Below are positions 37,598-45,691 of a DNA stretch of 64,000 nt, one piece after another. The notes below the pieces were generated by a model. It saw nothing but the letters and a program-made list of their open reading frames with translations, did no database searches and was not told the DNA's origin. The stretch comes from CAVOHU01 sp963817885 (lineage in GTDB: Bacteria > Acidobacteriota > Vicinamibacteria > Vicinamibacterales > JAKQTR01), in the NCBI GenBank assembly GCA_963817885.1, contig CAWFQE010000006.1:124001-188000 (forward strand). The letters run 5' to 3'. A program made the position numbers and the translations under genes. How positions within the stretch are numbered: the stretch's first letter is position 1; each line of letters starts with the position of its first letter.

Positions 37598-38731
37598 GTG
37601 CGTAGGATGATCGGTTCCGCGCTCGTCGCCATCCTGCTGCAGGTGCCAGCGCCCCGCCTTGCGGCGCAGGCCAAATCTGCGCCGAATTCCGCCGGCGGCG
37701 TCCCAAAGGCAACGCTCGCGTTGAATTATTCGATCGCGCTGCCCGGAAACGTCGACTCCAACAGCCCGGCCGTGTGGGACCTGGATGGCGGTGTGAGAAA
37801 GCTGTTCGTCATGACCTCCACGGGCGGCGCGCCGCACGTGGCGAACGGGAGCTGGATTGGCGGTCTTGGCCCGGCGAAAGACGTTGCCTTCACCTCGGAT
37901 CCGGGCAGCGGGGTGTGGATGGAATCGGTGGTCGCCGACGAGGCGGGCACATGGTACGGCTACTACCACGCGGAACAGCCCGCCGTGGTCTGCGGCCGGG
38001 CGGACCGGTTCGTCCCGCGGATCGGCGCCGCGCGCTCGCTCGATCAAGGCAAGACGTGGGACAACCTCGGCATCATCCTGGAGGCCAGCCCCGACACGGT
38101 CGCCTGCGATTCCCCCAACCGGTACGTGATTGGCGGCGTGGGCGATCTCAGCGTGGCGCTCAACGCGGACAACACCGACCTGTACATCTTCTTCAGCCAG
38201 TACGAAAAGGAGCAGTCGGTCCAGGGTGTGGCGGTGGCGCGGCTGCTCTGGGCAAACCGCGATCACCCTGTCGGGCGCGTCACGGTGTGGACCGATGGCG
38301 TCTGGCAGGCCTCGCGCTTCAGCCACAGGCCGGTCATCGACATCAGCGGCAAGCTTCGCCGTGTCTGGCGCGAATACCCTGAAGGCACGCCGATATGGCC
38401 CACGAACCTGGCGTGGCACGACGCCGACGGAAAGGCTGACGCCTTCTGGGGTCCGTCCGTGCACTGGAACGAAAGCCTGCAGATGTACGTGATGCTGCTC
38501 AACCGCACGAAGGACGAGAACTACACGCAGGAGGGCATCTACGTATCGTTCGCGTCAGACCTGACCGACCCGGCGACCTGGTCGGCGCCCCAGAAGCTGA
38601 TGTCCGGCGGCAAGTGGTATCCCCAGGTGATCGGCCTGCAGAAGGAGATCGGAACCGACAAGCTCGCGGACGGCCCCGCCCGGCTGTTCCTTGGCGGCCA
38701 CTCCGACTACCTGATCACCTTCAGCAAGTAG
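37598..38731 (+). CDS. Secreted propeller-like protein, possibly glycoside hydrolase-like
   Basis: About 377 residues from GTG 37598. The signal peptide MRRMIGSALVAILLQVPAPRLAAQ leads into a mature domain with GH43/sialidase-like beta-propeller features: SGVWMESVVADEAGTWYGYYHAE, AARSLDQGKTWDNLGIILEA, YVIGGVGDLSVALNADNTDLYIFFSQY, and SVHWNESLQMYVMLLNRT. Acidic residues are present, but I cannot assign a catalytic set. Exported. It stands alone. Confidence 0.65.
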   Translation: MRRMIGSALVAILLQVPAPRLAAQAKSAPNSAGGVPKATLALNYSIALPGNVDSNSPAVWDLDGGVRKLFVMTSTGGAPHVANGSWIGGLGPAKDVAFTSDPGSGVWMESVVADEAGTWYGYYHAEQPAVVCGRADRFVPRIGAARSLDQGKTWDNLGIILEASPDTVACDSPNRYVIGGVGDLSVALNADNTDLYIFFSQYEKEQSVQGVAVARLLWANRDHPVGRVTVWTDGVWQASRFSHRPVIDISGKLRRVWREYPEGTPIWPTNLAWHDADGKADAFWGPSVHWNESLQMYVMLLNRTKDENYTQEGIYVSFASDLTDPATWSAPQKLMSGGKWYPQVIGLQKEIGTDKLADGPARLFLGGHSDYLITFSK

Positions 38732-38770
38732 ATCGGCCTGCCTGGACGGCGTGACATCACCGCGCCCGGC

Positions 38771-39961
38771 TCAGAAGGCGAACATGAATCCCGCCGCGAA
38801 CGCCACGCCCGACAGGTTCAACGTCGCTTCCCGTACGTCCAGCCGTGTCGTGGTGGTGGGCGGCGCCGCCTGTTCCACCCCGACGTGCGAGACCCACTTG
38901 TCGTTCCAGGTGTTGAGGGTCCGGTAGTAGTAGAGGGTGCCCTGGTACTTCTCGGACCATCCGTCGCTGTCGGAGACCGAGTAGCTCCCCTTGAGCGAGT
39001 GGATCTCCGCATAGCGCGCGCCAATCTCGCTGTAGAACGAGAGCCTCGGCCCGAGGTGATATCTCAGGCCAACGGTCCCCTCCATGCCGAACCTGCCGGA
39101 CCTGACATCGCTCGCGCGGTGCTGCTGATACGCGCCCACCACGGCATCCTGGCTCTGGTAATCGTCGAGCTCCCGGGCCGTGGCCCGGTAGTACGCGGGC
39201 GTGAAGCTCAGGTAGCCCTCCAGGCTTGATCCCAACTCGGCGAAGTAATAGAGCCCGAACCGGACGGGTATCGCTGAGAGGGTCAGCGTGGTCGTGTCGT
39301 TCTCGCTGCCCCCGTCCCACCTGGTGGCCCACGTGCTGATTTTGCTCGCGCGGATGTAGCCGGCGCCGACCCCGATGCCAAACGACGGCGTCAGGTGAAA
39401 GATGAGGTCCGCTCCTCCGTGGCCGGCAAACGGGGGCGTCGACAGCCCGCCGGCCGGACTCCAGTCCGACAGGTAATCGGCCACGTAGCTCTGGTAGGCG
39501 GTCTTGAAGTCTCCGACAGATATGGTCGACGCGCCGCCGCCAAGCTTGACGCTGAACCGGCGCCATGGACTTCGAGCGGGCGACAGGGCGTTCGCGGCCG
39601 GGCGCGGCGCCCGGGCCCGCTCACGCGCGGCAGCCCGCGCAGCATCCCCGTTTGCCTTCCGCATCGCGTCGATGACCGAATCCGGAACCCCGTCGCTCTT
39701 GAGATCCCTCACGCCGGCAGGCTCGAGGGCGAACATGGGAACCAGGGTCTGAATCGCCGCGATCACGCTCTCGGTGGTGCACCCGGCGGCAAGGGCCGCG
39801 ACGATGATGCGGTTGGTGAGGACGGTCCTGCCATCGAGAAACTCGCAGACCGGCTGTGCCTGCTGTCGGGGCGCCTCCGCCAGTGCCGGGCTGGCGACGC
39901 CCGCCGCCAGCAGCACACCGAGCACGGGCCCCAGCAAGGTGCGAGCACCGCGAGTAGTCAT
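38771..39961 (-). CDS. Outer-membrane beta-barrel protein with an N-terminal helical part
   Basis: The 396-residue product has a signal peptide (MTTRGARTLLGPVLGVLLAAG... ALAEA), a helical segment around residues 40-120 with a single Cys pair (CEFLDG, GCTTES), then from about 135 a barrel of amphipathic strands (FSVKLGGGASTISVGDF, FGIGVGAGYIRASKI, LSFYSEIGARYAEIHSL) ending FAAGFMFAF, a C-terminal Phe as required for Bam insertion. AAGGAGA precedes ATG 39961 by 7 bases. Substrate unknown. Confidence 0.7.
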   Translation of the reverse strand: MTTRGARTLLGPVLGVLLAAGVASPALAEAPRQQAQPVCEFLDGRTVLTNRIIVAALAAGCTTESVIAAIQTLVPMFALEPAGVRDLKSDGVPDSVIDAMRKANGDAARAAARERARAPRPAANALSPARSPWRRFSVKLGGGASTISVGDFKTAYQSYVADYLSDWSPAGGLSTPPFAGHGGADLIFHLTPSFGIGVGAGYIRASKISTWATRWDGGSENDTTTLTLSAIPVRFGLYYFAELGSSLEGYLSFTPAYYRATARELDDYQSQDAVVGAYQQHRASDVRSGRFGMEGTVGLRYHLGPRLSFYSEIGARYAEIHSLKGSYSVSDSDGWSEKYQGTLYYYRTLNTWNDKWVSHVGVEQAAPPTTTTRLDVREATLNLSGVAFAAGFMFAF

Positions 39962-40307
39962 CGAACTCTCCTTCGAGGATGCGGCCGAGCGAGGTGGCCG
40001 TCGCCGGCGCGGATCTGGCGCGCCGCAACGGGTGTCTTGTCCGCGGCAGCAGAGGCCCCAGGGCGGGGCACGCACACGGTACTTCCCGGGACCGGACACG
40101 TCAAGCCGTCGCGGCCGGCCGCCTCGATCGGCGGTCGATGGCCTTCGAAGTGACAGATGGCACCCACGGACCATATGATCAGCCTCCGCAAACGAAAAGC
40201 CTCACAGCGAGTCTGTTCTGCGGAAGAAGGGTCCACCCGCGATCGCGCGGCGGCGGGCCACAGGGCGCGCGTCGCACGTCTGCACGGGGCGGCGTCTGGA
40301 GTCGAAC
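39962..40307. other. Divergent intergenic region, about 345 bases
   Basis: This contains the control regions of the two barrel genes. Near 40176 there is a CATATGAT stretch that could serve as a -10 element, followed by an A-rich segment. GGAG at 40296-40299 is the ribosome site of the following gene. I see no repeat. Confidence 0.35.
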
Positions 40308-40904
40308 ATGGCGGGAAGAGCGTTCGTTCTCGGTTCAATCGTCGCCGGACTGCTGCTTGCGAGCCAGCCGACCGTGTCGGCCCAGCACCTCGCCGAGGTC
40401 CGCCTGGCGGACACGAAGTACCGCTTCGTGGACTGGAACTACACCTGGGGAAACGGCGCGGTCGTCGACCTCTTCTACGTGGGCGTGCCGGGCAGCAACG
40501 AGGTCAACCTCGGCGGCGGCTACGCCATCAAGCGCGGCCCCGTGATCCTGACGCCGCTCGTGTACTTCGTCGCCGGCAAGGAAGGCGGCGAGCGCGGGAT
40601 CAAGGTCGCCCTGCTCGTCTCGTTCGAGAAGAGCGGGTGGAAGCTGCTCTCGTTTGTCGGCGACTATATTCCGGTGTCAGGCTCGGTGGGCGCTTATCAG
40701 GTACTCGACACGCTCGACCTGACGCGGACCATTGGCTCGCGTTGGGAAGCAGGCGTTCAGAGCGGGTTCTTCAGGGCCGACGGGTCGTGGAACACTCAGA
40801 TTGGCCCTGTCGTGAAGCTCAATGATCACAGAGGCGCCTGGGCCGTTTCGTACAGGTTCGGCTCGCAGAACGAGCTGCGCCTCGGCAGGGTGCTGACCTT
40901 CTGA
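40308..40904 (+). CDS. Secreted small beta-barrel hypothetical protein
   Basis: The 198-residue product has a signal peptide (MAGRAFVLGSIVAGLLLASQ to SAQ at about 25) and about ten alternating strands such as YRFVDWNYTWGNGAVVDLFYVG, EVNLGGGYAIKRGPVILTPLVYFVAG and VALLVSFEKSGWKLLSFVGDY, ending LRLGRVLTF with a C-terminal Phe. This suggests an outer-membrane barrel. The family is not recognised. Confidence 0.65.
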   Translation: MAGRAFVLGSIVAGLLLASQPTVSAQHLAEVRLADTKYRFVDWNYTWGNGAVVDLFYVGVPGSNEVNLGGGYAIKRGPVILTPLVYFVAGKEGGERGIKVALLVSFEKSGWKLLSFVGDYIPVSGSVGAYQVLDTLDLTRTIGSRWEAGVQSGFFRADGSWNTQIGPVVKLNDHRGAWAVSYRFGSQNELRLGRVLTF

Positions 40905-40945
40905 CCGTCTGCGGGATGGCGAGGGTGGAACCTCGAAGGGAACGA

Positions 40946-42046
40946 TCAGCGCTCCGGCGTGCTCCCATTCATCGACTGTGACGTCGGCCAGTCCACCGCG
41001 GCCAGCACGGTGGGCGTCTGCGGGGGCAGCAGGCGCGGCGGCATCGCGAGCGCCTGTGCGGGCGGCGCGGCCGTTCGCACGGGAATGCGGTAGACACGGC
41101 CTGCCCGAAGCTGGGTCGTGGTGAGCCCGTTGGCCTGCATGATGGAGCGGGTCGATGTTCCGTAGCGCGCCGCAAGATGCCCGAGCGTCTGGCCGGGCCG
41201 GACCACATGCGCCACGGTATACACGGGCGCAGCCATCAGCTTCAACTGCACCAGCGTCGGGTGCGCCCTGCGCCCCATTTCCTGGGCCACCGGATTGTAG
41301 AAGCGCACGTGATAGTGCGTCCGGTGGTTCGGCAGGTGCTGGATGATTGCGTCGCGGGTCCCCATGGAGAACTGAAAGACGTGGTCGAGCCAGACCTTGT
41401 CCTCGTTGATGCTCAACGCGTACTGGTAGAGCAGCTTCTGGACACGGGTGTCGAGGAAGATCACTTCGACGTCGGTCCGCACGACGAACGCCCGAACCAG
41501 GGCCCAGTTTCGCGGCAGGTCCATGTTGGCCGCCGTCCCGGGGTTGAACCAGGTCCCCTTGCCGGCCTGGTAGTAGAACCCGAAGTCGACGTCGCGCCCG
41601 CCCTGGTGGCTCTGGTGGCGCTTGAGTCTTCCTCCCGAGCGGCTGCTGATGTCGCCGATGAAGACGCGCGGCGTGTCGGGAAACAGCTGGTAAACCGTGT
41701 CGACCGCCGTGTCGATGGCGGCCATCGTCTCCGAGGTGCCCCAGCTGTCGGCCCCGGGGGCGACTTCCCATCGCGGTCCCGACACCAGGTTGACCGAGTT
41801 GAAGAGCACCGCACTGCCAGGACTGCCAATCGACACGGATCCGATGGACGACGGATCGGACTCGACTCGCTCTGCGAGCTCTCCGTCACTGAGCTCCAGC
41901 AGCGAGGCCGGCGTCTCACGACCGGACGTACCCGCCGCGGCATCGTCCTGCCACTGAGGAACGGACAGTTCGAGCGCAAGCGCGCCACCCGCCACCGGGC
42001 CGGCGGCCAGCCACAGCGACACGAGAAGTTCGAGAGGTATTGGCAT
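40946..42046 (-). CDS. MepA-like murein endopeptidase fused to a LysM domain
   Basis: The 366-residue exported protein has a signal peptide, a central domain resembling penicillin-insensitive murein endopeptidase (M74/LAS type), and a LysM domain at about 276-322 (YTVAHVVRPGQTLGHLAARYG). The LAS metal motif is visible as RHQSHQGGRDVDFGF (His147, Asp154) and HYHVRFYNP (His244, His246). It should cleave peptidoglycan cross-links in the periplasm, with LysM holding the glycan. A Pro/Ala-rich tail follows LysM. Start ATG 42046 is the only ATG beside the signal. Single gene. Confidence 0.82.
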   Translation of the reverse strand: MPIPLELLVSLWLAAGPVAGGALALELSVPQWQDDAAAGTSGRETPASLLELSDGELAERVESDPSSIGSVSIGSPGSAVLFNSVNLVSGPRWEVAPGADSWGTSETMAAIDTAVDTVYQLFPDTPRVFIGDISSRSGGRLKRHQSHQGGRDVDFGFYYQAGKGTWFNPGTAANMDLPRNWALVRAFVVRTDVEVIFLDTRVQKLLYQYALSINEDKVWLDHVFQFSMGTRDAIIQHLPNHRTHYHVRFYNPVAQEMGRRAHPTLVQLKLMAAPVYTVAHVVRPGQTLGHLAARYGTSTRSIMQANGLTTTQLRAGRVYRIPVRTAAPPAQALAMPPRLLPPQTPTVLAAVDWPTSQSMNGSTPER

Positions 42047-42407
42047 GCGATGTGTTGTGGCACTCTCTTACGGATCGACCGCGCAAGTCAAGCCCGATCG
42101 CGGCGATGGTAGATACCCGGCGAGCCGGAGGTCTGGAGAATCCCGAATCGCCTGTCGGCCGGCCGGTGCCACGTAGTATGATTCGCGCCGCCAGCCCCCC
42201 GCTGACCATCCGTGCGGGCGGCTCTTGACCGGATCTCGAAACAACCGGCAGGAGTAGTGGATGGAGCTGTGGCACCCGACGCCTTCCTGCCTGGCGATCC
42301 CCAGACAGTCAGGCCCCCAAATGGCGATGTCGCCAATCCCGCGCGATTCACCGCGGGCGGGACGAGTTGTCCCGCCTCGACCGGGACGCGCACTGGAGGA
42401 ACCGAAG
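42047..42407. promoter_or_regulatory. Leader and control region with two palindromes
   Basis: The 360 bases between divergent genes include TAGTATGAT at 42175-42183 (a -10 candidate), a perfect palindrome TGGCGA-TG-TCGCCA (42322-42335) and a perfect hairpin GGCGGGAC-GAGTT-GTCCCGCC (42356-42376). GGAGGA at 42395-42400 is the ribosome site. If transcription starts near 42190, both palindromes are in the mRNA leader of the hydrolase. Confidence 0.45.
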
Positions 42408-43535
42408 ATGATACCGACACGTGGATACCGCGCGGCGAAGGCAGCCCTGCTGTCTTCGATCGCGGCGACGCTGATGCTCCTGCCTCTCTCCGGCGTGGCG
42501 CTCGCGCAGCCGCAGCCGGCTCGCCCGGCGGGCGTCGGCCCGAACGGCGAAGTGGACGGCCTGACGGCGAAGTTCGTGGACATCGGCGGCGTCAGGACAC
42601 GCTACTTCGACTACGGCAAGGGTGAAGTGGTGGTGCTCGTCCACGGCGGCGTGGGCATGGGCATGTCGTCGACCGCCAATAACTGGTCGCGAAACATCCT
42701 GGGACTCTCGAAGCACTTCCGCGTGCTGGCGCTGGATCGGATCGGCCAGGGCATGACGACCGTGCCGGCCGACGAGAAGCTGGTCACCAACGCGTACGGC
42801 ATCGAGCACGTGTACCAGTTCATCCGCAAGATGTCGCCGGGTAAAGTCCACCTGGTCGGCCATTCCTCAGGCAGCAGCCTGGTGTTCAACCTGGCCCTGG
42901 CGCACCCCGAGGTCATCAAGACGCTCTCGCTCATCGCGCCCATGAGCCTCGTCCAGCCCGCCAACGCACCGCCCACACCCCCGGCCGACCAGCGAGGCCC
43001 GGCCATGCTGCAGGCCACGCTCGACAAGTGCCCGCCCGCACCGAGCCGTGAATACTCGTACTGCCGGCTCATCGCGCTCGGCTACGACGAGAAGACCTTC
43101 CCCAAGGACTACGCGGACGCCGACGACTGGATGGCGACACAGCCGCCGGCCCTCGCCACGCAGAAACTGCTGGATGCCCGCAAGGCTGCCCAGGCCGGCC
43201 AGCCGGCAGGCGGAGGCCGTGGCACGCCGCAGCAGCAGGCGGCCTCGCGCGCCGCGACGCTCGAAAAGGTCACGAGCGGCGTGCTCTCGATGCCGATCCT
43301 GATCGTGCACGGCATGCAGGACGGGCTCGCGTGGCGAGCGTCGGACCCGTGGCGGGATTTCACGAGTGAGCTCGGCACCATGAACGCGATGGGCCTCGGG
43401 GGCAAGAACCCGAAGATCTCGATGATCATCATGAACGCGGCCGGACACTTCCCGTACCGGGAACATCCGGACGAGTTCAACGCCTACCTGACGACCTTCA
43501 TCGAGACCTGGAACGCGATGCCTGCAGCGAAGTAA
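42408..43535 (+). CDS. Secreted alpha/beta hydrolase
   Basis: The 375-residue product has a signal peptide (MIPTRGYRAAKAALLSSIAA ... ALAQ) and a hydrolase fold of the MhpC type. The oxyanion-hole segment is LVHGGVGMG, the nucleophile elbow is GHSSGSS (Ser153), the acid is in HGMQDGLAW and the catalytic His in AGHFPYREHPDEFN. A Gly/Gln-rich insertion at about 265-278 lies in the cap. ATG 42408 has GGAGGA 7 bases upstream, which fixes the start over the longer frame. Likely an esterase or C-C hydrolase; substrate unknown. Confidence 0.85.
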   Translation: MIPTRGYRAAKAALLSSIAATLMLLPLSGVALAQPQPARPAGVGPNGEVDGLTAKFVDIGGVRTRYFDYGKGEVVVLVHGGVGMGMSSTANNWSRNILGLSKHFRVLALDRIGQGMTTVPADEKLVTNAYGIEHVYQFIRKMSPGKVHLVGHSSGSSLVFNLALAHPEVIKTLSLIAPMSLVQPANAPPTPPADQRGPAMLQATLDKCPPAPSREYSYCRLIALGYDEKTFPKDYADADDWMATQPPALATQKLLDARKAAQAGQPAGGGRGTPQQQAASRAATLEKVTSGVLSMPILIVHGMQDGLAWRASDPWRDFTSELGTMNAMGLGGKNPKISMIIMNAAGHFPYREHPDEFNAYLTTFIETWNAMPAAK

Positions 43536-43919
43536 TCCGAGTAACGCGGCGCTCGCCCAACGAGTGCCTGAGCACCGGTGACGGGCTGCCCTGCAAGGGC
43601 CCCGTCGCCGGCTTTCGCATCAGTTCGGACCTCCTCGACTACAGCACGACGACGGGCCGCCGCGTGGGCGCATACCGATCCGGGTCCGCCACCGGCCCCT
43701 GTCGGGGACGTGTCGTTCTTACCCTGTCAGTCTGCATGGCAACGGCGGATTTCGCGTCTGGACCACTATCGCCCGTAACGGCCATCTGCTTCACCAACAA
43801 GGCTTTGGCGGCTTCTGAACATCCCGGTTTGCCCGGCCTGCCGCTTGCACTATGGGGACTCGGATTCTTCGGGTGCCATTACTCGCGTCCGACAGGCTTC
43901 GTCGTAAGCAGGAGGTCCT
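43536..43919. other. Intergenic region, about 380 bases
   Basis: Between two same-strand genes. It contains some inverted-repeat content around 43577-43614 (CGGTGACGGG ... CCCCGTCGCCGG), which can fold and could terminate the hydrolase transcript. I see no coding frame that I trust. AGGAGGT at 43910-43916 is the ribosome site of the lipoprotein gene. Confidence 0.4.
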
Positions 43920-45292
43920 ATGCGCAACATTGTTGTCCTGAGCTTGCTGTCGCTGGCGCTTGTGTCCGTCGCGTGCGGTGGAAAAGGCACGGCGGCTTCT
44001 CCGACGTCTCCATCTCCCACGGTCAACGCGGGAGTCCCAACCAATTCGACTTCGGGCGCGAAGATCGGGGGCACGGTCGCCGCCTCGACGGCCACCGGAG
44101 CGGCTTTCGGCCCTGCGGCGCTGGCTGCGCTGTCAGTCCAGGTCGTCGGCACGTCGATCTCGTCGGCGGTGACTCCGACCGGCAGTTTCTCGCTGGCGAA
44201 CGTTCCGCCAGGTGACGTGAGCATCAGGGTCTCCGGATCGGGAGACGATGCCGTGGTGACGGTGGCCGGTGTGCAGGCAGGCGATTCGATCCAGGTCTCG
44301 CTGGTCGTCACCGGCAACAGCGGGCGCGTCGATGCCGACTCACGCGGCGGGGCCTCGGGCAAACAGGAGCTCGAAGGGCTCATCGAGTCGAAGACGCCGC
44401 CCGACATGCTGGTCGTCAACGGGCAGATCGTGAAGGTCGTCGCCGGCGCGACCGACATTCGCAAGGGCGGCACGCCGATGACCTACGCGGACCTGATGGT
44501 CGGGTTCCGCGTCCACGTGCGGGGCACGACGAGCGCCGCGGGCGTCACGCCCTCGGTCCTGACGGCTGATCTGATCATCGTGCAGGACACCGGCGGGAAC
44601 GCCACCGAGGTGAAGGGCACGGTCGGCGCCATTCTCAGCGGTTCGTGCAGCAGCCTTCCGCTCAAGTTCACCGTCGGCACGACGACGGTCACCGCCACGA
44701 GCACCACGATGTTCACCCCGGGGTGTTCGGCGGTTGTCGCTGGCGCGATGGTGTCTGTTGACGGGACGACGCAGGCCGACGGCAGCCTCCTCGCGACAAG
44801 GGTTGACGTCGAGGTCACCGAAATCAGCATTCACGGAACCGTGCTGGCGATCGCCGGTGGCACCTGCGGCGCCGGCAACCTGGCGTTCTCCGTGACGGTC
44901 TCCAATCCTGCGGGCACCAAGCAGGTGGTGACGAATGCCTCGACCCACTTCGTCCACTCGTGCGCCGAGGTGGCCGCCGGCGCCGTCGTCAACGTGTCTG
45001 GGACGCTTCAGGCGGACCATTCCATCCTGGCCATCAACGTGGTCGTCCTGCCGTCCCCCGGAGGGGGCGGAGGCGGGGGATGATGACCAACGTGATGGGA
45101 ACGATCTCCGGCCTGGCGAGCACGGCAACCTGCCCGGTCATAGCATTCAGCGTGGGCAGCAGCGCGGTGAAGACCCAGACGACGACCGACTTCAAGCCGA
45201 GTTGTGGCGTGCTCAAGAACGGCGACACGGTCGACGTGCTTGGACAGCTGGTGAGCGGAACGCTCATGGCCACCAGGGTCCAGCGCCGCTAG
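43920..45292 (+). CDS. DUF5666-type repeat lipoprotein (apparent -1 frameshift in a G-rich linker)
   Basis: The first frame (43920-45083, 387 residues) starts MRNIVVLSLLSLALVSVACG, a lipoprotein signal with Cys19, and contains repeated DUF5666-like units: VKGTVGAILSGSCSSLPLKF, IHGTVLAIAGGTCGAGNLAF, each followed by a VDGTTQADGS or VSGTLQADHS strand pair. It ends in a Gly run (45060-45081). The next frame from ATG 45080 (to 45292) encodes one further unit, MGTISGLASTATCPVIAF ... VLGQLVSGTLMATRVQ. Either the gene lost one base in the G-rich linker or the last unit is a separate coupled ORF (ATGA overlap). Function unknown; cell-envelope. Confidence 0.7.
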
Positions 45293-45691
45293 ACGGCCTT
45301 CCCTGATCGCACCGGGCCCGCATCGCGATCGCGAGCTGGCCCGGTGCGAGTCCTCATCCCGCCTGCTGCCGCACTCTCCCGCTCCCTGGCCGCCACGATC
45401 GCAATCACCCGCACACGTACGGCGCCACGGCTGCTCAACCCCACCCGTTCAATTCTGGCTCTGATGCCGCGGCTTCGCGCCGCTGCGTGCCGGCGCTGTG
45501 CCGCGGGCCCGGTCATGAGCGCTTCATCGCACAGGCCCGCTTACGGTGCCGTTGACTTCGGATCAGCTCGGTGCCGGCAAGCGCGGCAGGCACTCGCCGG
45601 AGGTTGACGCCGACGTTCCAGGCACGACAGACTCCGCAGTGGAAGACGTGACCAGGGACATCATCCCTGGTCCCGGCAAAGGAGAAGACGT
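45293..45691. other. Intergenic region of about 400 bases
   Basis: Apart from the hairpin at 45309-45347 I see no repeat or RNA motif. A repeated CATCCCTGGTC / GTGACCAGGGA pair around 45646-45670 (GACCAGGGACATCATCCCTGGTC) makes an inverted repeat (GACCAGGGA-CATCA-TCCCTGGTC) just before the ribosome site AGGAGAA of the serine hydrolase and may regulate its translation. Confidence 0.45.
45309..45347 (+). terminator. Strong hairpin after the DUF5666 gene
   Basis: GCACCGGGCC (45309-45318) and GGCCCGGTGC (45338-45347) are perfect 10-base arms, with a further small palindrome CGCGATCGCG in the loop. It starts 17 bases after the stop at 45292. No T-run follows. Confidence 0.5.

Noticed and set aside
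43536..43919. Cyclic di-GMP riboswitch before the DUF5666 gene
   Set aside because: Conserved positions of GEMM-type motifs are missing; the partial likeness is to common GC-rich stretches.
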